This document shows positions 17,233 through 25,045 of a stretch of DNA of 64,000 nt, piece after piece. The stretch is from the NCBI RefSeq assembly GCF_023156505.1, contig NZ_JALNMJ010000014.1:62001-126000 (forward strand), in the 5' to 3' direction. The translations under genes were made by a program, and so were the position numbers. Under the pieces are notes generated by a model that searched no databases, had not been told where the DNA came from, and was given only the letters and a program-made list of their open reading frames with translations. This stretch comes from Roseibium sediminicola (GTDB lineage: Bacteria; Pseudomonadota; Alphaproteobacteria; Rhizobiales; Stappiaceae). How positions within the stretch are numbered: the stretch's first letter is position 1; each line of letters opens with the position of its first letter.

Positions 17233-17424
17233 ATGTTGCATACCCACGACAAATATGAACAGCGCGCAAGAGCCCTCCGTCACCAGGAACTGCGCGCGCT
17301 CGCCCGGGCCCTGTCTGGGCTGGTTCAGAGCCCCTTCAAAGGGCGCGGGCCTGCCGGGAAAGACCCATTTGCCGGCCTGGCCCCGGTCAATGACCGGGAC
17401 GAAGCGCACCATCGGGCGGCATAA
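17233..17424 (+). CDS. Small basic protein of unknown function, 63 residues
   Basis: A short frame with a perfect AAGGAG ribosome site six bases before the ATG. The protein begins MLHTHDKYEQRARALRHQEL and is rich in Arg, Ala and Leu over residues 10-32, likely one amphipathic helix. The rest is Gly/Pro-rich and ends DEAHHRAA. It recalls the many small Arg-rich helical proteins of alphaproteobacteria (DUF1127-like), but I cannot assign it to a family. It is divergent from a LysR gene. Confidence 0.55.
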   Translation: MLHTHDKYEQRARALRHQELRALARALSGLVQSPFKGRGPAGKDPFAGLAPVNDRDEAHHRAA

Positions 17425-17564
17425 GTCCTCTTCCGACAACCGCCGGCCGTAGCCAAACGGCCGGCCTGGTGCCGGAACTTCCAGCGCCACGCAAACCGGT
17501 TTAGTCCGTCAATCTGCAAAGTCGCCTCTTGCCCTATGGCCTGGGGCCTGCCAAATACGCTCCG

Positions 17565-17702
17565 TTCTCAGGGCGGGGTGAAACTCCCCACCGGCGGTAA
17601 GCGGCCACGGCTGCAAGCCCGCGAGCGCCTTCCAACTGAAGGGTCAGCAGATCAGGTGCAATTCCTGAGCCGACGGTGACAGTCCGGATGAAAGAGAAAC
17701 TG
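17565..17702 (+). promoter_or_regulatory. FMN riboswitch (RFN element)
   Basis: The conserved core is easy to read: ttctcagggcggggtgaaac, tccccaccggcggtaagc, aagcccgcgagcg, gggtcagcagatcaggtg, attcctgagccgacggtgac and agtccggatgaaagag. All match the FMN-binding junction of RFN elements. It ends 73 bases before the ribH start. FMN binding is expected to lower ribH expression when flavin is sufficient. Confidence 0.96.
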
Positions 17703-17775
17703 TGTTCGGGCCACGCTGTGGCACGAGACGCATGTGATCGCCTTGGGTGACGTGTCGCGAACAGGGAGATCACAG

Positions 17776-18210
17776 ATGACACACACCCGCTATGCCTTCA
17801 TCAAAGCCGGTTGGCATTCCGAAATCGTCGACCAGGCCCTTGCCGGCTTTCAAGAGGTTATCCCCGCCGACCAGATCGATGTTTTCGACGTTCCGGGCGC
17901 CTTCGAAATGCCCTTGGCCGCCAAGGATCTCGCGAAGACCGGCAAATACGCCGCCATTGCAGCGGCGGCGCTTGTGGTCGACGGCGGTATCTACCGGCAT
18001 GACTTCGTGGCGAGTGCCGTCGTCAACGGGCTGATGCAGGCCGGCCTCGAGACCGGCGTGCCGGTCCTGTCCGTCTCGCTGACGCCGCACCATTTCCAGG
18101 AAACCGAACACCACATGGGCATTTACCGCGAGCATTTCGTGGTCAAGGGACGCGAAGCCGCCGAAGCCGCCCTGAAGATCGGCAAGTTCAAGGAACAGAT
18201 TGGCGCCTGA
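17776..18210 (+). CDS. ribH: 6,7-dimethyl-8-ribityllumazine synthase, RibH2 type
   Basis: Lumazine synthase of 144 residues, the step before riboflavin synthase in FMN biosynthesis. Motifs include FIKAGWHSEIVD, FDVPGAFEMPL, VVDGGIYRHDFVASAV and VLSVSLTPHHFQE. The GIYRHDFVA and LTPHHF motifs match the second lumazine synthase (RibH2) known from Brucella and other rhizobia, not the housekeeping RibH1. The ATG at 17776 has GGGAGA upstream. It is the only rib gene behind this riboswitch, so it is regulated separately from the main pathway. Confidence 0.93.
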   Translation: MTHTRYAFIKAGWHSEIVDQALAGFQEVIPADQIDVFDVPGAFEMPLAAKDLAKTGKYAAIAAAALVVDGGIYRHDFVASAVVNGLMQAGLETGVPVLSVSLTPHHFQETEHHMGIYREHFVVKGREAAEAALKIGKFKEQIGA

Positions 18211-18241
18211 GATAGGATTTGGGAGCGCTGGCCCAATCCCC

Positions 18242-18354
18242 GTGTCATCTCCTCGAAAGCGGAGCCCCAGGAAACCTTCATCGTTGGGAATACCCGAACC
18301 CTTGCCCGGGAGTCCTGGGTCCCCGATCTTCGCTGCGCTGCGTCGGGGATGACA
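18242..18354. repeat. Intergenic palindromic repeat, family A copy 3
   Basis: An element of about 113 bases opening gtgtcatctcctcgaaagcg and closing cctgggtccccgatcttcgc then tgcgtcggggatgaca. The ends are inverted (tgtcat / atgaca). The same ends and core occur at 12175 and 13470. It lies between the convergent ribH and Atm1-type genes, next to a terminator. Confidence 0.6.
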
Positions 18355-18379
18355 TTTGCGAGTTGCGTGCTCGCGCGAA

Positions 18380-18413
18380 AAAGCCCGCCCGCTTCGGGCC
18401 GGCTTTCTTTTTC
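18380..18413. terminator. Bidirectional terminator between ribH and the ABC exporter
   Basis: The stem aaagcc-c-gcccg / cgggc-c-ggcttt has one internal C-C mismatch and a ctt loop. A T-rich tail follows on the plus strand (ctttttc), and an A-tract precedes it, giving a T-tract for the minus strand. It fits termination from both convergent genes. Confidence 0.75.
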
Positions 18414-18430
18414 AATCTTGATTGGAGCCC

Positions 18431-20383
18431 CTACTTCGCCGGTACGTAGTCGGCCGTCTGGCCACGTTTGATAATGCCCAGATCGTCGTTTTCGCGGGCG
18501 GCGCGCAGCCGTTCCTCGGCCTCGTCCGCCTCGCGCTGGCGGGCCCACATGGAAGCATAGAGGCCACCCTTGTCGAGCAGTTCCAGATGGGTGCCGCGCT
18601 CGGCGATCTCGCCGGCTTCCAGAACGATGATCTGGTCCGCGTTGACCACAGTCGACAGGCGGTGGGCGATGACAAGCGTGGTGCGGTTCTGCGAGACCTC
18701 GTCCAGCGCTGACTGGATTTCGCGCTCGGTATGTGTATCGAGCGCGGACGTCGCCTCATCCAGGATCAGGATCGGCGGCGCTTTCAGGATGGTGCGGGCG
18801 ATCGCGACACGCTGCTTTTCGCCGCCGGAGAGTTTCAGACCGCGCTCGCCGACCTCCGCCTGATAGCCCTGTGGCAGCTTTTCGATGAAGTCGTGGATCT
18901 GCGCCATGCGCGCGGCTTCCCGAACCTCTTCTTCGCTGGCGTCCGGGCGGCCATAGCGGATGTTGTAAGCGATGGTGTCGTTGAAGAGCACCGTGTCCTG
19001 CGGCACCATGCCGATGGCGTGGCGTACGCTTTCCTGGGTGACGTCGCGCACGTCCTGGCCGTCAATTTCAACGGCGCCGTCGGTGACGTCGTAAAAGCGG
19101 AACAAAAGCCGCGAGATGGTGGACTTGCCCGCCCCGGACGGGCCGACAATGGCGACCGTCTTGCCAGCCGGGACCTCGAAGTCGATGCCCTTCAGGATCG
19201 GCCGGTCGGGGTCGTAATGAAAGCGCACATCCTTGAAGGCGATCTTGCCTTCCACGGCCTGCAGATCGCCGGCGCCCGGCTTGTCCTTGATTTCGGCCGG
19301 AACCAGCAGCAGGTCGAACATGGATTCGATATCCGCCAGGCCTTGCCGGATCTCGCGATAGAGAAAGCCGATGAAATTGAGCGGAATCGAGATCTGCATC
19401 AACAGAGCGTTGATCAGCACGAAATCGCCGATATTCTGTTCACCCGCCAACACCGCCCGGGCGGACAGCGCCATGCAGACGGCCATGCCGATGCCGAGGA
19501 TCACCGACTGGCCAAGGTTGAGCCAGGCGAGCGATGTCCAGGTCTTGGTTGCGGCTGTCTCGTATTTGGCCATGGAAACGTCGAAGCGTTCGGCTTCCAT
19601 TTTCTCATTGCCGAAATACTTGACCGTCTCGAAATTGAGCAGGCTGTCGATGGCCTTGGAATTGGCGTCGGTGTCGCTCTCGTTCATTTCCCGGCGAATG
19701 CCGATGCGCCAGTTGGAGCATTTGATGGTGAACCAGACATAGGCAACGATCATCACCGCGACGACAACGACGTAGAAAAAGCCGAACTGATACCAGATCA
19801 CCGCCGCCATGATGGCGAATTCCAGAACCGTCGGAAACCCGTTCAGGATGGTGAAGCGGACAATCGATTCAATGCCCTTGACACCGCGCTCGATCACCCG
19901 GCTGAGCCCGCCGGTGCGCCGCGCCAGATGGAAGCGCAGGGACAGCTGATGCAAATGGCGGAATGTGAGGTTGGCCAGCTGGCGCACCGCATGCTGGCCG
20001 ACCCGGGCAAAGAGGGCGTCGCGCAGCTGGTTGAAGGCGACGGCCATTACGCGGGCCGCATTGTATGCCAGAACCAGCATGATCGGCGCGACCAGAAAGG
20101 CCGGCAGGTCCGCGCCCTCGCCTGTCAGCGCGTCCGTGGCCCAGGCGAAGAAATAGGGCGACAGCACAGTGACGAATTTCGCGATCACCAGGACGAAGAT
20201 GGCAAGCAGCACCCGATTCTTCAGATCCGGCCGGTTCGACGGCCAGATATAGGGCCACAGATTGGCAAGCGTCGTCAGCGTGCTGCCTTCGTCGGCGCTG
20301 ACGGCTTTGCGAATTTGGGGATTATCGGATTGGCTGCCCGCGGCCGGCGTCTTTTGCGGCGAGGTGGCTGTCTGATCTGTCAC
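18431..20383 (-). CDS. Atm1-type ABC exporter (half transporter)
   Basis: A protein of 650 residues with a membrane domain fused to an ATPase. Six membrane segments span about residues 55-345, followed by Walker A (GPSGAGKST), signature (LSGGEKQR), Walker B (ILILDEATSALD) and the switch His (VIAHRLST). The membrane region (FNQLRDALFARVGQHAVRQL, FHLARRTGGLSRVIERG, SLLNFETVKYFGNE) is characteristic of the Atm1/ABCB7/HMT1 class, which exports glutathione-bound compounds. Bacterial relatives are linked to heavy-metal tolerance or iron-sulfur maturation. It lies 38 bases after a Cys-rich ArsR gene on the same strand, which points to metal or thiol stress control. Confidence 0.92.
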   Translation of the reverse strand: MTDQTATSPQKTPAAGSQSDNPQIRKAVSADEGSTLTTLANLWPYIWPSNRPDLKNRVLLAIFVLVIAKFVTVLSPYFFAWATDALTGEGADLPAFLVAPIMLVLAYNAARVMAVAFNQLRDALFARVGQHAVRQLANLTFRHLHQLSLRFHLARRTGGLSRVIERGVKGIESIVRFTILNGFPTVLEFAIMAAVIWYQFGFFYVVVVAVMIVAYVWFTIKCSNWRIGIRREMNESDTDANSKAIDSLLNFETVKYFGNEKMEAERFDVSMAKYETAATKTWTSLAWLNLGQSVILGIGMAVCMALSARAVLAGEQNIGDFVLINALLMQISIPLNFIGFLYREIRQGLADIESMFDLLLVPAEIKDKPGAGDLQAVEGKIAFKDVRFHYDPDRPILKGIDFEVPAGKTVAIVGPSGAGKSTISRLLFRFYDVTDGAVEIDGQDVRDVTQESVRHAIGMVPQDTVLFNDTIAYNIRYGRPDASEEEVREAARMAQIHDFIEKLPQGYQAEVGERGLKLSGGEKQRVAIARTILKAPPILILDEATSALDTHTEREIQSALDEVSQNRTTLVIAHRLSTVVNADQIIVLEAGEIAERGTHLELLDKGGLYASMWARQREADEAEERLRAARENDDLGIIKRGQTADYVPAK

Positions 20384-20421
20384 ACATCATCTCCAGGCCG
20401 CGAAGCGCGGCCGTTTGAGGC

Positions 20422-20811
20422 TTATTTCTTGTCGTCTGCCGCTGCCGCGCCGGCGGTGCATTCCGCCAGTTGAGACTTCAGGACATCCCAGAAGTCCCCA
20501 GCCCATTGTTCTGCCTGGACCAGCTTGTCCTGGTTCAAAAGGTAGTGGCAGTTGCGGCCACGGGTATCGCAGATCAGCAGGCCTGCATCCTTCAGCACTT
20601 GCAGATGCTGGGATACCGTCGACTGCGCGAGCGGCAAATGATTGACGATTTCCCCGCAGCAGGCTTCCTTGCGGGCTGCCAATTGTTTGACAATCGCCAA
20701 GCGTGCGGGATGACCGAGCGCCCGGAAAACCGCGGCCAGCTCCTCACAGGACGACAGACAGCATCCGCTTGTTTCGCTGGTCTGTTTTTCAGACACGTCC
20801 GTCCCGCTCAT
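20422..20811 (-). CDS. ArsR family regulator with many cysteines
   Basis: A regulator of 129 residues. The ArsR winged helix is clear (LAAVFRALGHPARLAIVKQL, LAQSTVSQHLQVLKDAGLL). It has seven Cys: C17, C18 and C22 before the domain, C51-C52 just before the recognition helix (EACCGEIV), and C81 and C88 in the wing (ICDTRGRNCHY). That many thiols suggests sensing of a soft metal, arsenite or oxidants. It is upstream of and co-directional with the Atm1-type exporter, its probable target. The start is the ATG at 20811; a frame extending to 20871 lacks a good ribosome site. Confidence 0.85.
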   Translation of the reverse strand: MSGTDVSEKQTSETSGCCLSSCEELAAVFRALGHPARLAIVKQLAARKEACCGEIVNHLPLAQSTVSQHLQVLKDAGLLICDTRGRNCHYLLNQDKLVQAEQWAGDFWDVLKSQLAECTAGAAAADDKK

Positions 20812-20885
20812 CCGGCGGTTTCTCCATTCACGACAAGTTGTTTCATCGTTGATATGCGATGAATCATCCAAAAAACAAGGGTGCC

Positions 20886-20923
20886 ATGAAAAAGGGCAGA
20901 AAGCCTTTTCAGCTTTCTGCCCT
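20886..20923 (-). terminator. Terminator downstream of the LysM gene
   Basis: Perfect 12-base arms (agggcagaaagc / gctttctgccct) enclose a seven-base loop. Read on the minus strand, a TTTTTC tract follows the stem. It starts 26 bases beyond the stop codon of the LysM protein gene at 20949. Confidence 0.88.
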
Positions 20924-20948
20924 CTTTGCCTGATTTCTAATCGCCGAC

Positions 20949-22766
20949 CTAGCCGTTGCTCCCGTCGACAGGCTTCCAGTTCAGGTCGCCTTCCGGTGTC
21001 AGGAAAACCTGCCCCGGATAGATCAGATCCGGATTGCGGATCTGCTCCTGGTTGGCCTGATAGATGGTCGTGTAACGCACTCCATGACCGTAAAGACGAC
21101 GCGAAATGCGCCAGAGATTGTCGCCCTTGCGGATGATCACCACCGGCAGAGCCTTCTTGACTTCAGCGCCCTGGCCGTCCGTCCCGCCACTGGCACCGCT
21201 GGCGATCACCTTGGTGAGCACGATCTGTTTGTCCTGCTCCTTCTCGAAGGTGACGGCAGCGCGGGCATCGACGGTATTGCCGTCTTTCGCGATCAGGTCC
21301 GCACGCACCTCCACATTTCCTTCCGAGATGTTCTTGGAGCCCTGAACCAGCCACTTGCCACTGGAATTGACCTGCGCCTCACCCTGGAAATCATCGCCGA
21401 CATAGACCCGGACGGACGAGCCCGGTTCTCCGGTTCCGGCGACATAGACCTTGTCCTTCTCCGATTCCACGGCTTCAACGGTAACGGTCGGCTCAGCGGG
21501 CGCGGGCTGGGCGGCCTGCGCCGGTGCGGCTTCGGCGGTCACAGCCGGTGCTGCTTCAGTTGCCTGAGTCTCGCTCTCCGCTGCCGGTGCCGCAGCAACA
21601 TCCTGTGCAGCCAGCGCGCTCGGTTCCGGCTGGGCATCGCTCGCCGCTGCCGTTTCGACAGCAGCCGTTCCGGCCTCATCCGCCACCGGCTGGGTGACTT
21701 CCTGCGTTGCAGCGGCCTCGGTGCCGCCGGCCTGCCCGTCAGGTTTGGCACCTTGAGCGACCGACCGGGTCGTGCTCGCGGCTTCAACGGCTGCGACTTG
21801 GGTCGATTCCGTGGTCGCGCCGGATGCGGGTGCGTCGGCAGCAGCGGCCGCCGCAGCTGTTTCCGCACTGGTTTCGGTGGCCGCCGGTGCCTCGGCACTG
21901 GCGGCAGTGCTTGCCTGTTCGGATGAGGCGGCAGACTGCGCGGTAGCCGCGCCTTCATTCGACGGGGCGGCGGCGACCTGGGTCTCTTCTGTGCCTGTGG
22001 TCGGCGCCGGTTCCTGGGCGGCAGTCTGTTTTGACCCGGTCGCTTCGGACGGGGTCTCATCAGGCTTGGCAGCCGTTGTAGCCGTTTCGTCGGCGCCGGC
22101 CTTTTTCTCAGGTGTGCCGGCGGCAGCAGTTTGTTGTGCCTGCGGTGCCGGTTCGGCCGCGGCGACCTGCTGTTCCGTCGCGGGCTTCTGCAGAATGTCG
22201 GATGGCCCTTCCGGCGTGTTCAGCACCACCAGCGGCTGCTCCTTGCCGCCTTCGGGCAGCGACACGACCACATGCTCTTCCGACTTGGCGAGGGGCGCAC
22301 CGGCTTCATCATGCACTTCGAGACCGACATCGTAGTCGCCTGGCTTCAACGGCTCGTCGAGAATGATGGTCCACTCGCCGGCCTCGTTGGCAATGCTCTT
22401 GCCGACGACCTTGCCGTTCGCGGTCAGAGCGACGATCGCGCCCGCGTCCGAGCGGCCGGCCACCACGGTTTCACCCGTCGGCTCAACACCGACCACGTCA
22501 AAGCTCGGCCCTTTTGCGGCGGGGGCAGTGGCAGCGTCGCCCGAGCCGGCATTGGCTTCGGTCGTTTGGTCCTGGGACCCAGCCGGTGTTTCAGTGCTGG
22601 CAGCCGTCTGTGTGCCGTCTGTTGCCACTTCCGGTGCCGTGACGGTTTCCGCTGGTTTCTGGAACGGCAGTTTTCCGGTATCGCGATAGATATAGGCTGT
22701 CACGAGGGCGGCAATTCCGACCGGTACAGCCACGATCAAGGTCCAAGCGAGTGTTTTTTTGTTCAT
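20949..22766 (-). CDS. Membrane-anchored LysM protein with Ig-like domains and long Ala/Glu/Thr-rich linker
   Basis: A protein of 605 residues. Layout: an N-terminal membrane anchor (residues about 4-25, LAWTLIVAVPVGIAALVTAY); a short acidic linker; an Ig-like domain (about 95-180, with SDAGAIVALTANGKVVG and GEWTIILDEPLKPGDYDV); a low-complexity Ala/Thr/Glu/Pro region of about 240 residues; a second Ig-like domain (about 435-520, GTGEPGSSVRVYVGDDFQG, SGKWLVQG); and a C-terminal LysM domain (about 548-598, IRKGDNLWRISRRLYGHG, IYPGQVFLTP). LysM binds peptidoglycan, so the protein probably spans from membrane to wall. The family is common in alphaproteobacteria without a firm role. Confidence 0.85.
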   Translation of the reverse strand: MNKKTLAWTLIVAVPVGIAALVTAYIYRDTGKLPFQKPAETVTAPEVATDGTQTAASTETPAGSQDQTTEANAGSGDAATAPAAKGPSFDVVGVEPTGETVVAGRSDAGAIVALTANGKVVGKSIANEAGEWTIILDEPLKPGDYDVGLEVHDEAGAPLAKSEEHVVVSLPEGGKEQPLVVLNTPEGPSDILQKPATEQQVAAAEPAPQAQQTAAAGTPEKKAGADETATTAAKPDETPSEATGSKQTAAQEPAPTTGTEETQVAAAPSNEGAATAQSAASSEQASTAASAEAPAATETSAETAAAAAAADAPASGATTESTQVAAVEAASTTRSVAQGAKPDGQAGGTEAAATQEVTQPVADEAGTAAVETAAASDAQPEPSALAAQDVAAAPAAESETQATEAAPAVTAEAAPAQAAQPAPAEPTVTVEAVESEKDKVYVAGTGEPGSSVRVYVGDDFQGEAQVNSSGKWLVQGSKNISEGNVEVRADLIAKDGNTVDARAAVTFEKEQDKQIVLTKVIASGASGGTDGQGAEVKKALPVVIIRKGDNLWRISRRLYGHGVRYTTIYQANQEQIRNPDLIYPGQVFLTPEGDLNWKPVDGSNG

Positions 22767-23019
22767 TGTTTTTCCTGTGAGGAAGCGGCCGGTGGTCCGG
22801 CGTGTTTTCCTGACTGTTCCCCTGTGCCCACCGGTCCGTTCAGCCCCCTGCCCGGCAGCCGGTAGACGCTGTTCTTAGGTGCCCGCGGTCCAAGGTCATT
22901 GCTCTTGCCACCGGCACGCATTCCAAGCGTGCCTCATGCATAGCGCCGTTTTTGGGGCGCGGCAAGAAAACCTGGCCTTAAGCCTTTCAAACAGAATGCT
23001 TGACCTTGCAGGGAAGTGA

Positions 23020-23655
23020 ATGCCACATCTTTGCGTCATGAATACGGTCTCTCAAAAACAGCTCACAAGCGTCTGCGTCTATTGCGGTTCGAGTTTCGGA
23101 TCCGATGCTTCCCACGAAGCCGAGGCTTACCGCCTCGGCCAGCTCATTGCCGAGGCGGGTCTGCGCCTTGTCTATGGCGGCGGCTCCGTCGGCCTGATGG
23201 GCACGGTTGCCAATGCCGCGCTGGAAGCGGGCGGACAGGTGACGGGAATCATTCCGCGTTTCCTGGAAAAACGCGAAGTCATGTTGCAATCGCTCGAGGA
23301 TCTGGTGATCACGGCCGACATGCATGAGCGCAAACATCTGATGTTTCAGCGCTCGGACGCCTTTATTGCCTTGCCCGGCGGTATCGGCACGTTGGAAGAA
23401 GCCGTCGAGATGATGACCTGGGCTCAACTGGGCCAGCACCGCAAACCGGTCGTGCTGGCCAATATCAACGGTTTCTGGTCGCCGCTTCTGGAGTTGCTCG
23501 ACCATATGCGCGCGCAAGGTTACATCCGGCCGGACACGGAAGTGCCCTATCTTGTCGCCAGAAAAACAGATGACATCCTGCCCATGCTGCGGCAGGCAAT
23601 CTGCGGCGAGGCAGCACCTTCCCAAGGGGAAGCCGCATCGATGGACAACCTATAA
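23020..23655 (+). CDS. LOG family protein (nucleotide 5'-monophosphate phosphoribohydrolase-like)
   Basis: A Rossmann-fold protein of 211 residues. The active-site motif PGGIGTLEE is intact, with YCGSSFG near the start and LRLVYGGGSVGLMG for phosphate binding. Plant members release cytokinin bases from their riboside monophosphates; bacterial members have the same chemistry, although the physiological substrate is often AMP-like. The ATG at 23020 has a GGGA site close by; MNTVSQK at 23038 is an alternative. It is a single gene, divergent from the LysM gene across 250 bases that hold nothing else I can identify. Confidence 0.88.
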   Translation: MPHLCVMNTVSQKQLTSVCVYCGSSFGSDASHEAEAYRLGQLIAEAGLRLVYGGGSVGLMGTVANAALEAGGQVTGIIPRFLEKREVMLQSLEDLVITADMHERKHLMFQRSDAFIALPGGIGTLEEAVEMMTWAQLGQHRKPVVLANINGFWSPLLELLDHMRAQGYIRPDTEVPYLVARKTDDILPMLRQAICGEAAPSQGEAASMDNL

Positions 23656-23781
23656 CCATCTGCCGGGAAACACTTCTTCGAAACTGTCACTTAGTTTGTG
23701 AATATTTGACCTTAATCAAATTGAAGTTGTCAGGATTGGATAGTACGGTCACGGTAAATCTGACAAGAACAGGCATGCTCC

Positions 23782-25035
23782 ATGCAAACTACCCTTCTGG
23801 TTGAGGATGCAGCTTTTTTCGAAAAAGCGATCGTCAAAAAATTGCATGAAGTCGGCCGTCACCAGATCATGGTTGCCCGCAGTTACGAGGAAGCGGAAAA
23901 CTGCCTGAACCTGCCGATCGGCGAGCCGGATCTCGCGCTTGTCGATCTCACACTGCCGGACGCACCGGACGGTGAAATCGTCGATCTGTGTGAAAAGTTC
24001 AATATTCCGACCATCGTCTTCACCAGCCGTTTCGACCCTAATACCCGCGGCAAGATGCTGAAAAAGGGGGTGATTGACTATGTGCTCAAGGATTCGCCCG
24101 GCAGCCTCAATTATGTGGCGGAGCTGATCCGCAAACTCGCGCAGAACCCGAAAATCGGTGTCCTTGTCCTGGACGATTCCAACGTTGAACGCGACGCGAT
24201 TTCCAGGATTGTCTCCAAGCATCTCTACAAGGTCTATCAGGCTGCCTCGACGGACGAGGCCCTGCAAACCCTGAAGGATCACAAGGACATCAAGCTTGTG
24301 CTGGCGGATTATTTCATGCCGGACAAGGACGGCTTCGCGTTTCTGAAGGCCGTTCGGCGGGTGCATGATCCGGAAAAAGTCGGCGTTATCGGCATGTCCT
24401 CCTTCGCCAATTCCGACAATCGGGTTCGGTTCTTGAAATACGGCGCCGGTGACTTTGTCGACAAGAACTGCTCACCGGAAGAATTGCTCCTGCGCGTGTC
24501 CCAGAACCTCGATTACATATACCGGATCGAAGAGCTGAATGTCATGGCGATGCAGGATGCCCTGACCGGCCTCTACAATCGCCGCTTCCTGCTGGACGAG
24601 GCCTCCAAGTCGATCAAGAAATGGCAGGCGTCCGACGGCCACAAGCATTGGCTTGCACTCATGGATCTCGATTCCTTCAAAGGCATCAACGACACGCTCG
24701 GGCATGATTTCGGCGACGCGGTTTTGACCAGCTTCGCCCAGCATCTGAAAAAGCTCGCCAGGGGCAACGATGTGGTTGCGCGCCTGGGAGGCGACGAATT
24801 CTGTGTCGTTTTCTGCGACAGGAGCGAAGAGGATGTCATCGAGGGTCTCCAGAACCTTCTGGATTCGATCCAGGCCTCGCCGGTCCGCCATGATGGCGAA
24901 GAACATCTGATGAAGACCAGCATAGGTCTTGCGGAGCTGGACCCCGACCACTTTGGTGACGCCCTGAAACTCGCCGATCACCGCCTGTATGCTGCCAAGC
25001 GCACGGGCCGCGGCCAGTTGGTCGCGACCGGCTGA
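23782..25035 (+). CDS. Response regulator diguanylate cyclase, REC-REC-GGDEF (PleD-like)
   Basis: A protein of 417 residues. The first receiver (1-118) has acidic E8/D9 and the phospho-acceptor candidate D55 (ALVDLTLPD). The second (about 123-245) has VLDDSNVERD and LADYFMPDKDG. The GGDEF domain is intact at residues 336-340 and is preceded by the inhibitory I-site RGND (327-330) at the standard five-residue spacing. It should therefore make cyclic-di-GMP, be switched by phosphorylation and show product inhibition. The layout is that of PleD, the Caulobacter cell-pole regulator. No histidine kinase is adjacent. Confidence 0.92.
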   Translation: MQTTLLVEDAAFFEKAIVKKLHEVGRHQIMVARSYEEAENCLNLPIGEPDLALVDLTLPDAPDGEIVDLCEKFNIPTIVFTSRFDPNTRGKMLKKGVIDYVLKDSPGSLNYVAELIRKLAQNPKIGVLVLDDSNVERDAISRIVSKHLYKVYQAASTDEALQTLKDHKDIKLVLADYFMPDKDGFAFLKAVRRVHDPEKVGVIGMSSFANSDNRVRFLKYGAGDFVDKNCSPEELLLRVSQNLDYIYRIEELNVMAMQDALTGLYNRRFLLDEASKSIKKWQASDGHKHWLALMDLDSFKGINDTLGHDFGDAVLTSFAQHLKKLARGNDVVARLGGDEFCVVFCDRSEEDVIEGLQNLLDSIQASPVRHDGEEHLMKTSIGLAELDPDHFGDALKLADHRLYAAKRTGRGQLVATG

Positions 25036-25045
25036 CGGTTTGAGA

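Noticed and set aside
18731-20473. Plus-strand frame of 580 residues opposite the Atm1-type exporter
   Set aside because: No recognisable domain and shadowed by an exporter with all ABC motifs on the other strand.
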